Positions 18,435-26,740 of a DNA stretch of 64,000 bases are shown piece after piece (position 1 is the stretch's first letter; the number at the start of each line of letters is the position of its first letter). The position numbers and the translations under genes were made by a program. This DNA comes from Clostridiales bacterium (GTDB lineage Bacteria; Bacillota; Clostridia; Peptostreptococcales; Anaerovoracaceae), in NCBI GenBank assembly GCA_012841165.1, contig DUVF01000028.1, forward strand, positions 24,514 through 88,513, given 5' to 3'. The notes beneath the pieces are model-generated. The model ran no database searches. It was not told the DNA's origin and worked only from the letters and a program-made list of their open reading frames with translations.

Positions 18435-18893
18435 TCAAAATAAATATAGCCTGAGATCTGCTTGGTTAAACATCAGCCTCAGGCCAGCATCCGTTCCGCC
18501 GCCTTTATCCTGGCCTTTGCCAAAGCCGACGCCCTCTCCGTTGCCTTTACTTTGAGCTTTGCCACAGCCGGCGCCCATCATGCTGCCTTTGCTCTGATCT
18601 TTACCGAAGTTGGCGCCCACCGCCCGACCCAGCCTGGCTTGACCGGCGCCGTCACAATTTACCTGTTTTTTCTCAAGCGCGGCATAAATCTCATCCGCCC
18701 GTTCCTTGGTCATCACGCCGGCGTCAACTTTAGCGTCTAACTGAGCACGCTTAACTTTCAGCATCTCAGCCTTAAAGGCGTCCAGATTGGCCGCAACTTC
18801 CGCCGGGGTGCCGGTAGCGGCAAAGGCTGTCACACCGGTGGCCGCTAAAGCCACTACCATGATGGCTGCTAATATTCCTTTTGAAATCTTCAT
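18435..18893 (-). CDS. Small exported DUF2680-type protein
   Basis: A 152-residue secreted protein of unknown function. Residues 1-25 form a signal peptide (ILAAIMVVALAATGVTAFA, cleavage after Ala). A DUF2680-like helix pair follows (LDAKVDAGVMTKERADEIYA). The last 70 residues are Gly/Lys/Gln-rich with three degenerate GKxQSKG or GKGQDKG repeats. AGGAGG stands before the ATG. It is divergent from a two-component system 222 bp away and could be one of its outputs; that is inference. Two Cys in the tail are unassigned. Confidence 0.7.
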   Translation of the reverse strand: MKISKGILAAIMVVALAATGVTAFAATGTPAEVAANLDAFKAEMLKVKRAQLDAKVDAGVMTKERADEIYAALEKKQVNCDGAGQARLGRAVGANFGKDQSKGSMMGAGCGKAQSKGNGEGVGFGKGQDKGGGTDAGLRLMFNQADLRLYLF

Positions 18894-19088
18894 TTTTTTC
18901 TTCCTCCTTTAGATACTTTCTCTGAATGTTTTTACTGCTGCATCACGCTGCTCGCAATTATTTTTAATTTCTGACGACCGGTCTGCCGACAGTGGCCGCT
19001 ATCGGCTTGTCTTAATGATGCCCTTTAATTGTGTCTTTCCTATGTCGATAACTCGCTTTTTCGGTGAATTTATTTCTGCTCGGAGTGC

Positions 19089-19094
19089 TATAAT
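19089..19094 (+). promoter_or_regulatory. -10 element upstream of the response regulator
   Basis: A perfect TATAAT lies 21 bp before the response-regulator start codon. No good -35 is visible 16-18 bp upstream, which fits an activator-dependent or self-regulated promoter. Confidence 0.45.
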
Positions 19095-19115
19095 AAAGAG
19101 AAGGGGGCGGAAAAA

Positions 19116-19814
19116 ATGGCAAAATTACTGATAGCGGACGATCACCAGCAAATCACCACCGTATTAAAGGACTATGCCCAGCAGGAAGGCCATAAGACTA
19201 TTCTGGCGGCCGACGGTCTGACAGCGCTTGAACTGTTCGAGAACGAGAAACCGGATGTTGTTCTGCTGGATGTGATGATGCCGAAGATGGACGGATTTGA
19301 GGTTTGCCGCAAAATACGCCAGATATCGACGACGCCGGTGATCATGATCACCGCGCGCGGCGAAGACTTTGAAAAGATCATGGGGCTCGACATCGGTGCC
19401 GACGACTATATCGTCAAGCCCTTCTCTCCCGCGGAAGTGATGGCGCGGGTGCGCGCCGTCCTCAGGCGACTGGCACCGGCTGATGAAAACTCTGAAGCGC
19501 GAATCTACCACTATTCAAATCTGACCATCGATTTAGATCGCTTCATCGTCAGTATCAATGATCAAAAAATCGCCTTGACTAAAAAGGAAACGGAACTTTT
19601 GTGGACCCTGGCAACCGGCCGCAACCGGGTTTTTTCAAGAGACAACCTGCTCAACCTCTTGTGGGGCTACGATTACTACGGCGACAGCCGAACCGTCGAT
19701 TCCCACATCAAGCGTCTGCGCGCCAAGCTGGATGCGCTGCCTCATCCCGACTGGGATATAAAGACCATCTGGGGCGTCGGCTATCAATTCGAGGAGAAAA
19801 AACATGAAGCATAG
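19116..19814 (+). CDS. OmpR/PhoB-family response regulator
   Basis: A 232-residue DNA-binding response regulator. The receiver domain (1-120) has the acidic pair D8-D9, phosphoacceptor D52 in LLDVMMPKMDG, and K101 in DDYIVKPFSP. A winged-helix effector domain (about 135-230) contains LTKKETELLWTLA and RTVDSHIKRLRAKLD. AGAAGGGGG precedes the ATG. It overlaps the histidine kinase by 11 bp, so they form a cognate pair. The signal and regulon are unknown; the divergent DUF2680 gene and the downstream SLH gene are candidates only by position. Confidence 0.93.
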   Translation: MAKLLIADDHQQITTVLKDYAQQEGHKTILAADGLTALELFENEKPDVVLLDVMMPKMDGFEVCRKIRQISTTPVIMITARGEDFEKIMGLDIGADDYIVKPFSPAEVMARVRAVLRRLAPADENSEARIYHYSNLTIDLDRFIVSINDQKIALTKKETELLWTLATGRNRVFSRDNLLNLLWGYDYYGDSRTVDSHIKRLRAKLDALPHPDWDIKTIWGVGYQFEEKKHEA

Positions 19815-21285
19815 GCTGGCCTGGAAACTGCTTTTGTATTTCTCGATCTCCCTAATCGCCTTCTCGCTGATCATCGGCCTGGTTTTCATGACCTTGTTTA
19901 AGGACCACACTGTCCGCCTTTACCAAGCGGATTTGGAAAAACGAACGGCAGTGATCGCGGAAGGCTTGTCCGATTATCTCACCGACGCCGAAAACTTGTC
20001 CGCCGACAACAGCAATAGCCCAAACATCAGAAAAGGCGGCAACGGCAACCTGATGGCGCGTTACGGAAGATTTTTACGCCTGATCGACAATCTGGCCATG
20101 TCAGATGTGTGGATAGTCGACCCGCATTTCAGCATCCTGCGCATCGGCAAATCCGATACCCAGGCTTATGAAAGTCCGGATTTCTCGGACGAAGCCGTTG
20201 AAGTTCTAAAACAGGTCTTCAACGGTCAGTCCGCTGTCAGCCGAAGCTTCAGCGCGCAGCTGAATGCGCCGACGCTGACGGTCGGCGCTCCCGTCATAGT
20301 CAACGATCAGGTGGTAAGCGCGCTTCTTTTGCATGAACCGGTCAAAGGAATGGACGAAGCCGTCAACGAGGGCCTGCGCATGCTGTTTATCAGCAGCATG
20401 GCGGCTTTGGTTCTCTCCATCCTGCTTGCGCTGGGCCTGACTTTCTTGTTTACCCGCCCCCTGGAAAAAATGCGCCAGGCCGCTCTCCGGCTGGCTGAAG
20501 GCGACTACGCCGTTTCAACTGAAGTCAGTCAGAAAGACGAGATCGGCGCCCTCGCCTCAGCTATCGACCATCTCAGCCAGCGCCTGTCCGCAGTCTCTAA
20601 AGAACGGGAAATGTTAGATCAGCTGCGGCAGGATTTCGTGGTCAACATCTCCCATGAACTGCGGACGCCGGTGACGGTTTTACGCAGCTCTCTGGAAGCC
20701 TTAACGGACAAAGTAGTGACCAAACCGGATGAAATCGCGGAATACCACCGCCAGATGCTGCAAGAGAGCAGATCACTGGAACGCTTGGTGAACGATCTGT
20801 TGGAATTATCGAAGCTGCAAAACGCCGATTTTGCCATTCAGAAAGAAGCGCTCAATATCGGAGACGCGCTGACAGACGCTCTGCGCAGCGTCACCCCTCT
20901 GGCTGCGGCCAAAGATGTGACCTTCGAACGCGATATGGCCGGATCAAATCTCCATTTTGAGGGTGACTACGGCCGCCTCCGGCAGATGTTCCTCATTATT
21001 TTAGATAACGCCATCAAATTTTCACCCGTCGGGGGCAGGATCTTCGTTAGTCTCGACGCTGAAAAAATAACCATCGCCGATCAGGGGCCGGGCATTGAGG
21101 CGGCTGACCTGCCGTATATTTTCGATCGCTTCTATAAGGTTCGTTCTCAGAACAACAAGACAGGCTCCGGCCTGGGGCTGGCCATCGCCAAGGAAATCGC
21201 CCGCCGCCACGGAATTGAGATTAAGGCTGAGAGCCAGGATGGGCAGGGAACCCGGTTTATGTTTTATTTGCCAATAAAAGACTGA
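19804..21285 (+). CDS. Sensor histidine kinase
   Basis: A 493-residue membrane histidine kinase. Helix 1 spans about residues 9-31, an extracytoplasmic sensor of about 160 residues follows, and helix 2 spans about 193-216. A HAMP domain precedes a HisKA domain with the phospho-acceptor H284 in NISHELRTPV. The HATPase_c domain has an N box (LDNAIKFSP), DQGPGIEAAD and GSGLGLAIAKEIA. The sensor resembles no named ligand domain I recognise. It is translationally coupled to the response regulator. Confidence 0.93.
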   Translation: MKHRLAWKLLLYFSISLIAFSLIIGLVFMTLFKDHTVRLYQADLEKRTAVIAEGLSDYLTDAENLSADNSNSPNIRKGGNGNLMARYGRFLRLIDNLAMSDVWIVDPHFSILRIGKSDTQAYESPDFSDEAVEVLKQVFNGQSAVSRSFSAQLNAPTLTVGAPVIVNDQVVSALLLHEPVKGMDEAVNEGLRMLFISSMAALVLSILLALGLTFLFTRPLEKMRQAALRLAEGDYAVSTEVSQKDEIGALASAIDHLSQRLSAVSKEREMLDQLRQDFVVNISHELRTPVTVLRSSLEALTDKVVTKPDEIAEYHRQMLQESRSLERLVNDLLELSKLQNADFAIQKEALNIGDALTDALRSVTPLAAAKDVTFERDMAGSNLHFEGDYGRLRQMFLIILDNAIKFSPVGGRIFVSLDAEKITIADQGPGIEAADLPYIFDRFYKVRSQNNKTGSGLGLAIAKEIARRHGIEIKAESQDGQGTRFMFYLPIKD

Positions 21286-21290
21286 TAAGC

Positions 21291-21329
21291 GAAGCCGTTG
21301 CGAATCGAATGTCGATTCACAACGGCTTC
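21291..21329. terminator. Long hairpin between convergent kinase and SLH genes
   Basis: Arms of about 18 nt (GAAGCCGTTG..GAATCGA with TCGATTC..CAACGGCTTC, one mismatched pair) enclose a very short loop. No T-run follows on either strand, so it is either a weak bidirectional terminator or a convergent-gene insulator. Confidence 0.5.
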
Positions 21330-21370
21330 ATTAGTTAGAAGGCTATTCGTGTAAATTACTTCTATGCTGA

Positions 21371-24262
21371 CTATGTTCTCTTGAACTTAACGATATAATT
21401 GGCTGATGTCATCCCGTCTTTTGAGGTGATGGTAATCGTATAAACAGTAGTGTCTCCAGGAGCTGCCACACCTATCGTAGCAAAGGTTTTTTGATTATCG
21501 ACAAACATCGTTCCATCTGATCCTACAATCGTCGCATCGCTTTCTACGGCGTCTACTGTCATGCGAATCGTGGTGGCGGTAGCATCTACTTCATAATCCG
21601 GAGAGGTTCCGGGAACATACACGGTTGATTCGATGGTCAGCTTATTCAAGCCCGGATCGGCAAACTGCACGTTGATCAAATAGGTTGTCGTTACCCCCGC
21701 TTTTCCAACTACAGACACCGGGATTGTCTTGGCGATAGTTCCTAATGGAACGTCAACCTGATTTTTGTTCGGAGCATTGTCTCCGTCCACTTTTACGACT
21801 CCTGTCGCATCACCGACAGGATACCCATCGACACCGGCTGTGATTCCTAAATGAGCTGTGCCTTTAGGAACATAGACTGTATAAGAAAGATTCGTAGGCG
21901 CAAAACCTGCGATATTAGTTGGCGCTGTCACAAGCGAATCGAGCAGCAAAGCAGTTGTTGCTCCCTGCCCGGTCAATGAAGCCACCTGTGACGGCGCATC
22001 GCCGATATACAATACCGCGTAGATTTTATACGCCGTGTCGACTGTCAAGCCATCGAAAGTCAAAGCCTGCGCCGTTCCGGCCACCGCGCCGGGAACCTTA
22101 ACAGTTTTAATGGTTTCCGGAATGGTATTATCTTTTATCTGGGCCGGGGTAGGCGTTCCGGTGTAAGTGGCAGGCAAAATGATCGCGTGGATATCGCCTG
22201 TCGTATTCGGTGTTATGGAAACCTGTATTTCCGTCTCCGTTCTCTTTACAAACGATATTCCGTTTAAGCCTGCAACGCTTACGGTATCAAATGTAGCGGA
22301 CGAGGCCGGAATATAGTTTCCTTTGTCTGTTCTCAAACGGTTGGCCATGATCCCATAGGTGTATTTAGTGTTCTTTTCCAAATCGGCCTTTGTCGTAATG
22401 GTGATCACTTTGCGAGTGCCATCTATAGTGACGTCATATTGATCTTTAGGAACAGGTGCGGCAGCCTTAAGGCCTCTCTTCTGAATGAATGTGACCACCG
22501 AGTCTTTCAAGTAGGCATCATCGATTGCCTTGCCATCGTTCTTTTTAAGCGGTTCAGAAAAGCTGATGGCCAGCGTTCTCGTATTGGTAGGAACATTGTT
22601 GAGATTGTTTTTCGGGTTGTAAGTGACTACTACAGACGCTATTCCAGTATCAAACCAGGTCACCGACCCCTTATTATAGTTTTTATCTGCGTCCCTGACC
22701 ATGTCAGCATTGACCACGACATAATAGCGGGTATTGGCCGCCAGCGGGGAGGTCGGAGTCAAAGTGAGGTACTTCCGGTCTGAACTGATAGTCCCGGTAT
22801 AGGCGACCAGCGCGCCGGTGGCGCTGCCCCGGCGGATCTTGACGGTATTTTGAATGTCGGTCGCATCGACGCTTGTGCCATCTTTATAGGTGATAGCAGC
22901 GCCGAATTTGACAATGATTGCGGTTTGGGTGTCAACATTTTTAGCGCCATCGGCCGGGGTGACGGTGACTGTCATGCTCGGGCTGGTCTGCGTCGGCTGT
23001 TTCACTCCCGGCGCCACGGCTAAGCTTCTCGGCTTGGTTTCGTAGGTCACGCCGCTGGCGTTCACCTGCATGCTGTTGATAGTACCGGAACCGCGGAAAT
23101 AGGCTTCGGCATCAACAGTAGCGCTGCGGATCATGGCGCCGGAATCGGTGTTGACCTCAGACTTTTTGGCCGCCGAGGTGACCTCCAACTGGTCTATCGT
23201 ACCAGAACTCAGCGTCATTTTAGCGCCCGAGCCTTCCTGGCTGACATAGGGGAAACTGCCCGCCAGCGTGCCGGTGGAATTAGCCATCTGATGGACACGG
23301 ACGAAGCCGGCGCCAAATTCGCCGCCGGACAGACCGGCAGTCTGCAATTTGAACAGCTTATAAGCGCTTATGTCGTTCAGACAGCTCTCGCCGCGCGCAA
23401 CCAGCGATACCTCAGAGTTCGCCTTATTGACAATTGCATTGACGACACGCGAGTTAAGAACGGTGATCGAATTGGTGCCGCCGCCCAAAACATTCAGCGT
23501 ACCCAGAATGACACTGTTTTCGATGCTGGCATCGCCCTCGCCTAATTCTTTAGCGATGGTCACATCGTTAGAATAAATTGTACCGGATAAATTTGTTTTA
23601 TTGGTGCGAACCATCGGATCGCTTTTAACGATTCTTTCGTTTTCTACTATCGAAGTGATGATCTTAGCAACCTGACCCCTGGTAATGGAATCGAGCGGTC
23701 GCATCTTGCCATCGGGAAAGCCCGTGAGGTAACCCTTGCCATTCATACGCGACATGGACTGCACCGCCCAGGAACCGATCTGCGGAGCATCGGTATAGGC
23801 TGCCAGCGTACCGCTGTAACCGTAGGTAGGAATGATGCGCGCCAGCATAGCGGCTGCTTCCTGACGGCTGATATTCTGCTCGGGGCGGAAGGTTGAATCG
23901 GGAAAACCCGCGACATACGCCGCCCGAACAGCCTTCAAAACATCGCTATAATACCATTTGGCCGGCGAAATATCGGAGAAAATATTGTTGCCCATGCCCA
24001 TGTTGCCCAATGTGCGATTGAGCATACTGGTGAATTCGGCGCGGGTAACCGGCTGGTTCGGCTTAAACGATCCATCCGGATATCCCTGGATCAATCCCAT
24101 TGCCGAAGCTCTCTCAATATACTCTTTCGCCCAGTTGGTCGAAATGTCATTGAAGGTGGCAGCGTGCGATTGCACAGGCAGCATCAAACTAAGTGCCAAA
24201 ACAATAGCCAGAAACACCATTAGAATGTTTCGGCTGGTAGTGCGACGGAGTACATAACTCAT
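21371..24262 (-). CDS. S-layer-homology surface protein with Ig-like and cadherin-like repeats
   Basis: A 963-residue exported protein. A signal peptide (about 1-36, ILMVFLAIVLALSLM then SHA) is followed by three SLH domains (about 38-215; for example GLIQGYPDGSFKPNQPVTRA), which bind pyruvylated wall polymers. A beta-rich section (about 225-410) resembles a beta-helix. Two Big_5-like Ig domains follow (TVTPADGAKNVDTQTAIIVK and VTYNPKNNLNNVPTNTRTLA), then an FN3-like segment and two C-terminal cadherin-like beta-sandwich units. The start at 24262 has GAGAGG 7 nt upstream. It is a structural or adhesive cell-surface protein; no enzyme domain is visible. Confidence 0.9.
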   Translation of the reverse strand: MSYVLRRTTSRNILMVFLAIVLALSLMLPVQSHAATFNDISTNWAKEYIERASAMGLIQGYPDGSFKPNQPVTRAEFTSMLNRTLGNMGMGNNIFSDISPAKWYYSDVLKAVRAAYVAGFPDSTFRPEQNISRQEAAAMLARIIPTYGYSGTLAAYTDAPQIGSWAVQSMSRMNGKGYLTGFPDGKMRPLDSITRGQVAKIITSIVENERIVKSDPMVRTNKTNLSGTIYSNDVTIAKELGEGDASIENSVILGTLNVLGGGTNSITVLNSRVVNAIVNKANSEVSLVARGESCLNDISAYKLFKLQTAGLSGGEFGAGFVRVHQMANSTGTLAGSFPYVSQEGSGAKMTLSSGTIDQLEVTSAAKKSEVNTDSGAMIRSATVDAEAYFRGSGTINSMQVNASGVTYETKPRSLAVAPGVKQPTQTSPSMTVTVTPADGAKNVDTQTAIIVKFGAAITYKDGTSVDATDIQNTVKIRRGSATGALVAYTGTISSDRKYLTLTPTSPLAANTRYYVVVNADMVRDADKNYNKGSVTWFDTGIASVVVTYNPKNNLNNVPTNTRTLAISFSEPLKKNDGKAIDDAYLKDSVVTFIQKRGLKAAAPVPKDQYDVTIDGTRKVITITTKADLEKNTKYTYGIMANRLRTDKGNYIPASSATFDTVSVAGLNGISFVKRTETEIQVSITPNTTGDIHAIILPATYTGTPTPAQIKDNTIPETIKTVKVPGAVAGTAQALTFDGLTVDTAYKIYAVLYIGDAPSQVASLTGQGATTALLLDSLVTAPTNIAGFAPTNLSYTVYVPKGTAHLGITAGVDGYPVGDATGVVKVDGDNAPNKNQVDVPLGTIAKTIPVSVVGKAGVTTTYLINVQFADPGLNKLTIESTVYVPGTSPDYEVDATATTIRMTVDAVESDATIVGSDGTMFVDNQKTFATIGVAAPGDTTVYTITITSKDGMTSANYIVKFKRT

Positions 24263-24370
24263 GATTTGACCTCTCTTCCTAAAAATGATTGTATTATCGG
24301 GGATTCGGACATTTTCGCTACAACCGCAAAAATACGGCAATTACTACAATTATATATTCATTTACCCCTG

Positions 24371-24399
24371 ATTATATCAATTAGACGCCGAATGGTAAA
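24371..24399 (-). promoter_or_regulatory. Sigma-A-type promoter for the SLH protein
   Basis: TTTACC, a 17-bp spacer and a perfect TATAAT on the minus strand, about 110 bp before the start codon. The AT-rich leader downstream holds a second possible -10. Confidence 0.6.
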
Positions 24400-24439
24400 T
24401 AAGGTTTCGCGAGTTAACAGTATTGCAAAAGAAATTTAA

Positions 24440-26287
24440 TCAGTTCTTAACATTCCGCAGGCCTTCTGCAAAATGTCCGCGCAAGACAGCCTTTTCGGTC
24501 ACAATAGCAGTTATGTATTCGGCAGGAGTGACATCAAACGCCGGATTATAGATTTTCACGCCGGCCGGAGCCATTCTTCCGGCATACCAAAGCGTTGTAA
24601 TCTCGTCGCCCGACCGCTCTTCAATGGGAATATCCGCTCCGGTCGGACAATTCAAATCGATTGTTGAAGTAGGAGCGAAAATATAAAAAGGTATCCCTAA
24701 GCTATGGGCAATTCGGGCGAGACCGGAGGTTCCGATTTTATTTGCGCTGTCACCATTGGCCGCCACCCGATCGCAGCCGACCAATATCGCGTCTATCCAT
24801 CCGTTTTGCATGACTATAGAAGCCATGCTGTCGCAGATCAAAGTCACGTCAACACCGGCGCGCTGCAATTCCCAGGCAGTCAAACGAGCGCCCTGCAATA
24901 ACGGTCGTGTTTCATCGGCAAAGACTTTAAAACCATAGCCACGTTCTTCCCCTAAGTAGATCGGCGCCAGGGCAGTGCCATAACGCGAGGTCGCCAGAGC
25001 ACCGGCATTGCAATGCGTCAGCAAGCCCATGCCCGGCTTAAGCAGAGTCAGTCCCTGCTCGCCTAAGCCCCGGCAGATTGCCGTATCTTCGTCATGAATC
25101 TGCCGGGCTTCGTTTAGCAATTCCTGAGCCGCCTCCCGGGATGTCAGACCGGATGCCGCTGCCAGACGCGCCTCCATCCGGTCGATCGCCCATTTTAGAT
25201 TAACCGCCGTCGGCCTGGTCTTGTTTAAGTTATCGCCTATCATACTCAATAATTCGTCGAAGCGCGGCCTTGGCTCCTCTATATTCTTTAGCGCGCCCAA
25301 ATAATACGCATAAGCAGCCGCCACACCGATCGCCGGTGCTCCGCGCACTTCCAGGCGTTTGATCGCTTCCCCGACCCCGGCCGGTTCATCATATTCATTG
25401 TAAACCAGGCGATTAGGAAGCTGCGTTTGATCCAGCAAAATCAATCGATTGCTGACATCATCAAAGCGCACCGCCAAGAAGCCGCTGTCAATTTCTTCCA
25501 ATTCTGCGTTGGGCAGACCTTCTCGGTCTGATAGTCCTCCCTGGCCTAGCACTACTGTCCGGCCGGACTGTCCAATCGCCTGGCCGAATCGACTCATTTT
25601 TACTCCCAGATCACTCAGACGGCGCGCCTCGGCCTCCGGCAGTTCTTTTACCTTTTCTGTCAAGACTCCTGCTTTCAACAAAATGGTGGCAGTGTGTTCC
25701 AAACTGTCCATCCGGAACCAGGCTTGCTGAAGATCTTCGCCCCAGGTCACCGCCCCGTGATGAGCCAGTAAAACGCCGTTGCAGGCAGGACAAAACTCCG
25801 CCGCGGCAATACCGACCGCTTCTGTTCCCGGAGTGGCGTAAGGGGCCAGCGGAATGGGGCCAAGAGCCATTATCGATTCTGTCAAAAAAGGCTGATCGAG
25901 GGCTTGCCCGGCCAAAGCAAAAGCAGTGGCGGAAGGCGCGTGGCTGTGCACCACCGCCCGGATTTCCGAGCATTTCCGATACAAGCTCAAATGCAAGCCA
26001 ATCTCCGAAGACGGACGACCGCTCCCCTCCAGCAGTTTGCCGTTCAAATCGACCACCACCAAAAGATCCGGCTTAAGATCTCCTTTATTTAGACCCGATG
26101 GCGTGCAAAGAATTCGATTTGTTGCTATACGAACGGAAATATTTCCATCTGTCGCCGCTATGTACCCTTTTGTTTGCATCAGCCGGCCAATGCGGCAGAT
26201 CTCCTGGCGAACTGCCTGTTCCTGATTTTCTTTGTCGCTCTGATCGATTATTTCCGACTGCTCCTGAGCGGTTTTGGGCTGTGTCAT
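24440..26287 (-). CDS. Fused class II aldolase/MtnB-like and methylthioribose-1-phosphate isomerase (MtnA)
   Basis: A 615-residue two-domain protein. Residues about 20-235 are a class II aldolase/adducin domain with the zinc site AVVHSHAPSATAFAL and VLLAHHGAVTWG and the acidic SSEIGLHLSLYR. Residues about 255-610 are an MtnA-like isomerase with RGAPAIGVAAAYAYY, the catalytic Cys in LTHCNAGALAT, ICDSMASIVMQNG and VGCDRVAANGDSANKIGTSG. The C-terminal part would convert 5-methylthioribose-1-P (or 5-deoxyribose-1-P) to the ribulose form. The N-terminal part would dehydrate or cleave it, as MtnB or the DHAP-shunt aldolase does; which one cannot be read. It is divergent from the SCIFF genes. No mtnK or nucleosidase gene is nearby. 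Confidence 0.85.
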   Translation of the reverse strand: MTQPKTAQEQSEIIDQSDKENQEQAVRQEICRIGRLMQTKGYIAATDGNISVRIATNRILCTPSGLNKGDLKPDLLVVVDLNGKLLEGSGRPSSEIGLHLSLYRKCSEIRAVVHSHAPSATAFALAGQALDQPFLTESIMALGPIPLAPYATPGTEAVGIAAAEFCPACNGVLLAHHGAVTWGEDLQQAWFRMDSLEHTATILLKAGVLTEKVKELPEAEARRLSDLGVKMSRFGQAIGQSGRTVVLGQGGLSDREGLPNAELEEIDSGFLAVRFDDVSNRLILLDQTQLPNRLVYNEYDEPAGVGEAIKRLEVRGAPAIGVAAAYAYYLGALKNIEEPRPRFDELLSMIGDNLNKTRPTAVNLKWAIDRMEARLAAASGLTSREAAQELLNEARQIHDEDTAICRGLGEQGLTLLKPGMGLLTHCNAGALATSRYGTALAPIYLGEERGYGFKVFADETRPLLQGARLTAWELQRAGVDVTLICDSMASIVMQNGWIDAILVGCDRVAANGDSANKIGTSGLARIAHSLGIPFYIFAPTSTIDLNCPTGADIPIEERSGDEITTLWYAGRMAPAGVKIYNPAFDVTPAEYITAIVTEKAVLRGHFAEGLRNVKN

Positions 26288-26460
26288 TTTTTGACCCTGC
26301 TTTCCTGAACATTGGTGGGTGTTTTATCTTTTTGAAATTAGATTTCTATCAGCTAAAGTATATCGAAAGGCATCTGCCGCCGCAAGCCGTTTCATAACAA
26401 ACTGGGGCCTACATTCAGAACGAACTGAGGGCCGGCAACTGTTTTAATGTCCGCGAAGAC

Positions 26461-26489
26461 TTGACAGCACGCTCGCTTCGTTTTAAACT
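26461..26489 (+). promoter_or_regulatory. Sigma-A-type promoter for the SCIFF operon
   Basis: A perfect TTGACA (26461-26466), a 17-bp spacer and TAAACT (26484-26489), about 57 bp before the precursor start codon. Confidence 0.65.
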
Positions 26490-26545
26490 GACAACGAAAA
26501 CAATACGGCTTTATGCTGAATCAACATACAGAGGAGACCAGTCAC

Positions 26546-26701
26546 ATGAAAAGTTCCAAAAACATCCGCACCATTGTCAAGCCCACTCTTAAAGATACTG
26601 CCGGAAAAGGTTGCGGCAACTGCCAGACTTCCTGCCAATCCGCTTGCAAAACCTCCTGCACAGTGGCAAATCAAGAATGTGAGAACACGCGCCGGCGTTA
26701 A
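26546..26701 (+). CDS. SCIFF (six cysteines in forty-five) ranthipeptide precursor
   Basis: A 51-residue precursor peptide. Its leader (about 1-20, SSKNIRTIVKPTLKDTAGK) and the Cys-rich core with six cysteines at 23, 26, 30, 34, 38 and 45 match the SCIFF family. The maturase forms thioether cross-links between core Cys and other residues, classically a Thr; Thr 28, 36 and 39 lie among the Cys here. The ATG at 26546 follows GAGGAG by 8 nt; the in-frame ATG at 26513 has no Shine-Dalgarno. The Arg-rich end (ENTRRR) may be trimmed. The maturase gene starts 39 bp downstream. No transporter or protease gene is adjacent. Confidence 0.93.
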   Translation: MKSSKNIRTIVKPTLKDTAGKGCGNCQTSCQSACKTSCTVANQECENTRRR

Positions 26702-26740
26702 ACCGGCGTTCGTTAAAGTTAGACCGGAAACATTTCACTT

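Noticed and set aside
26288..26460. SAM (S-box) riboswitch before the MtnA fusion gene
   Set aside because: No S-box consensus or terminator is visible in the short leader.
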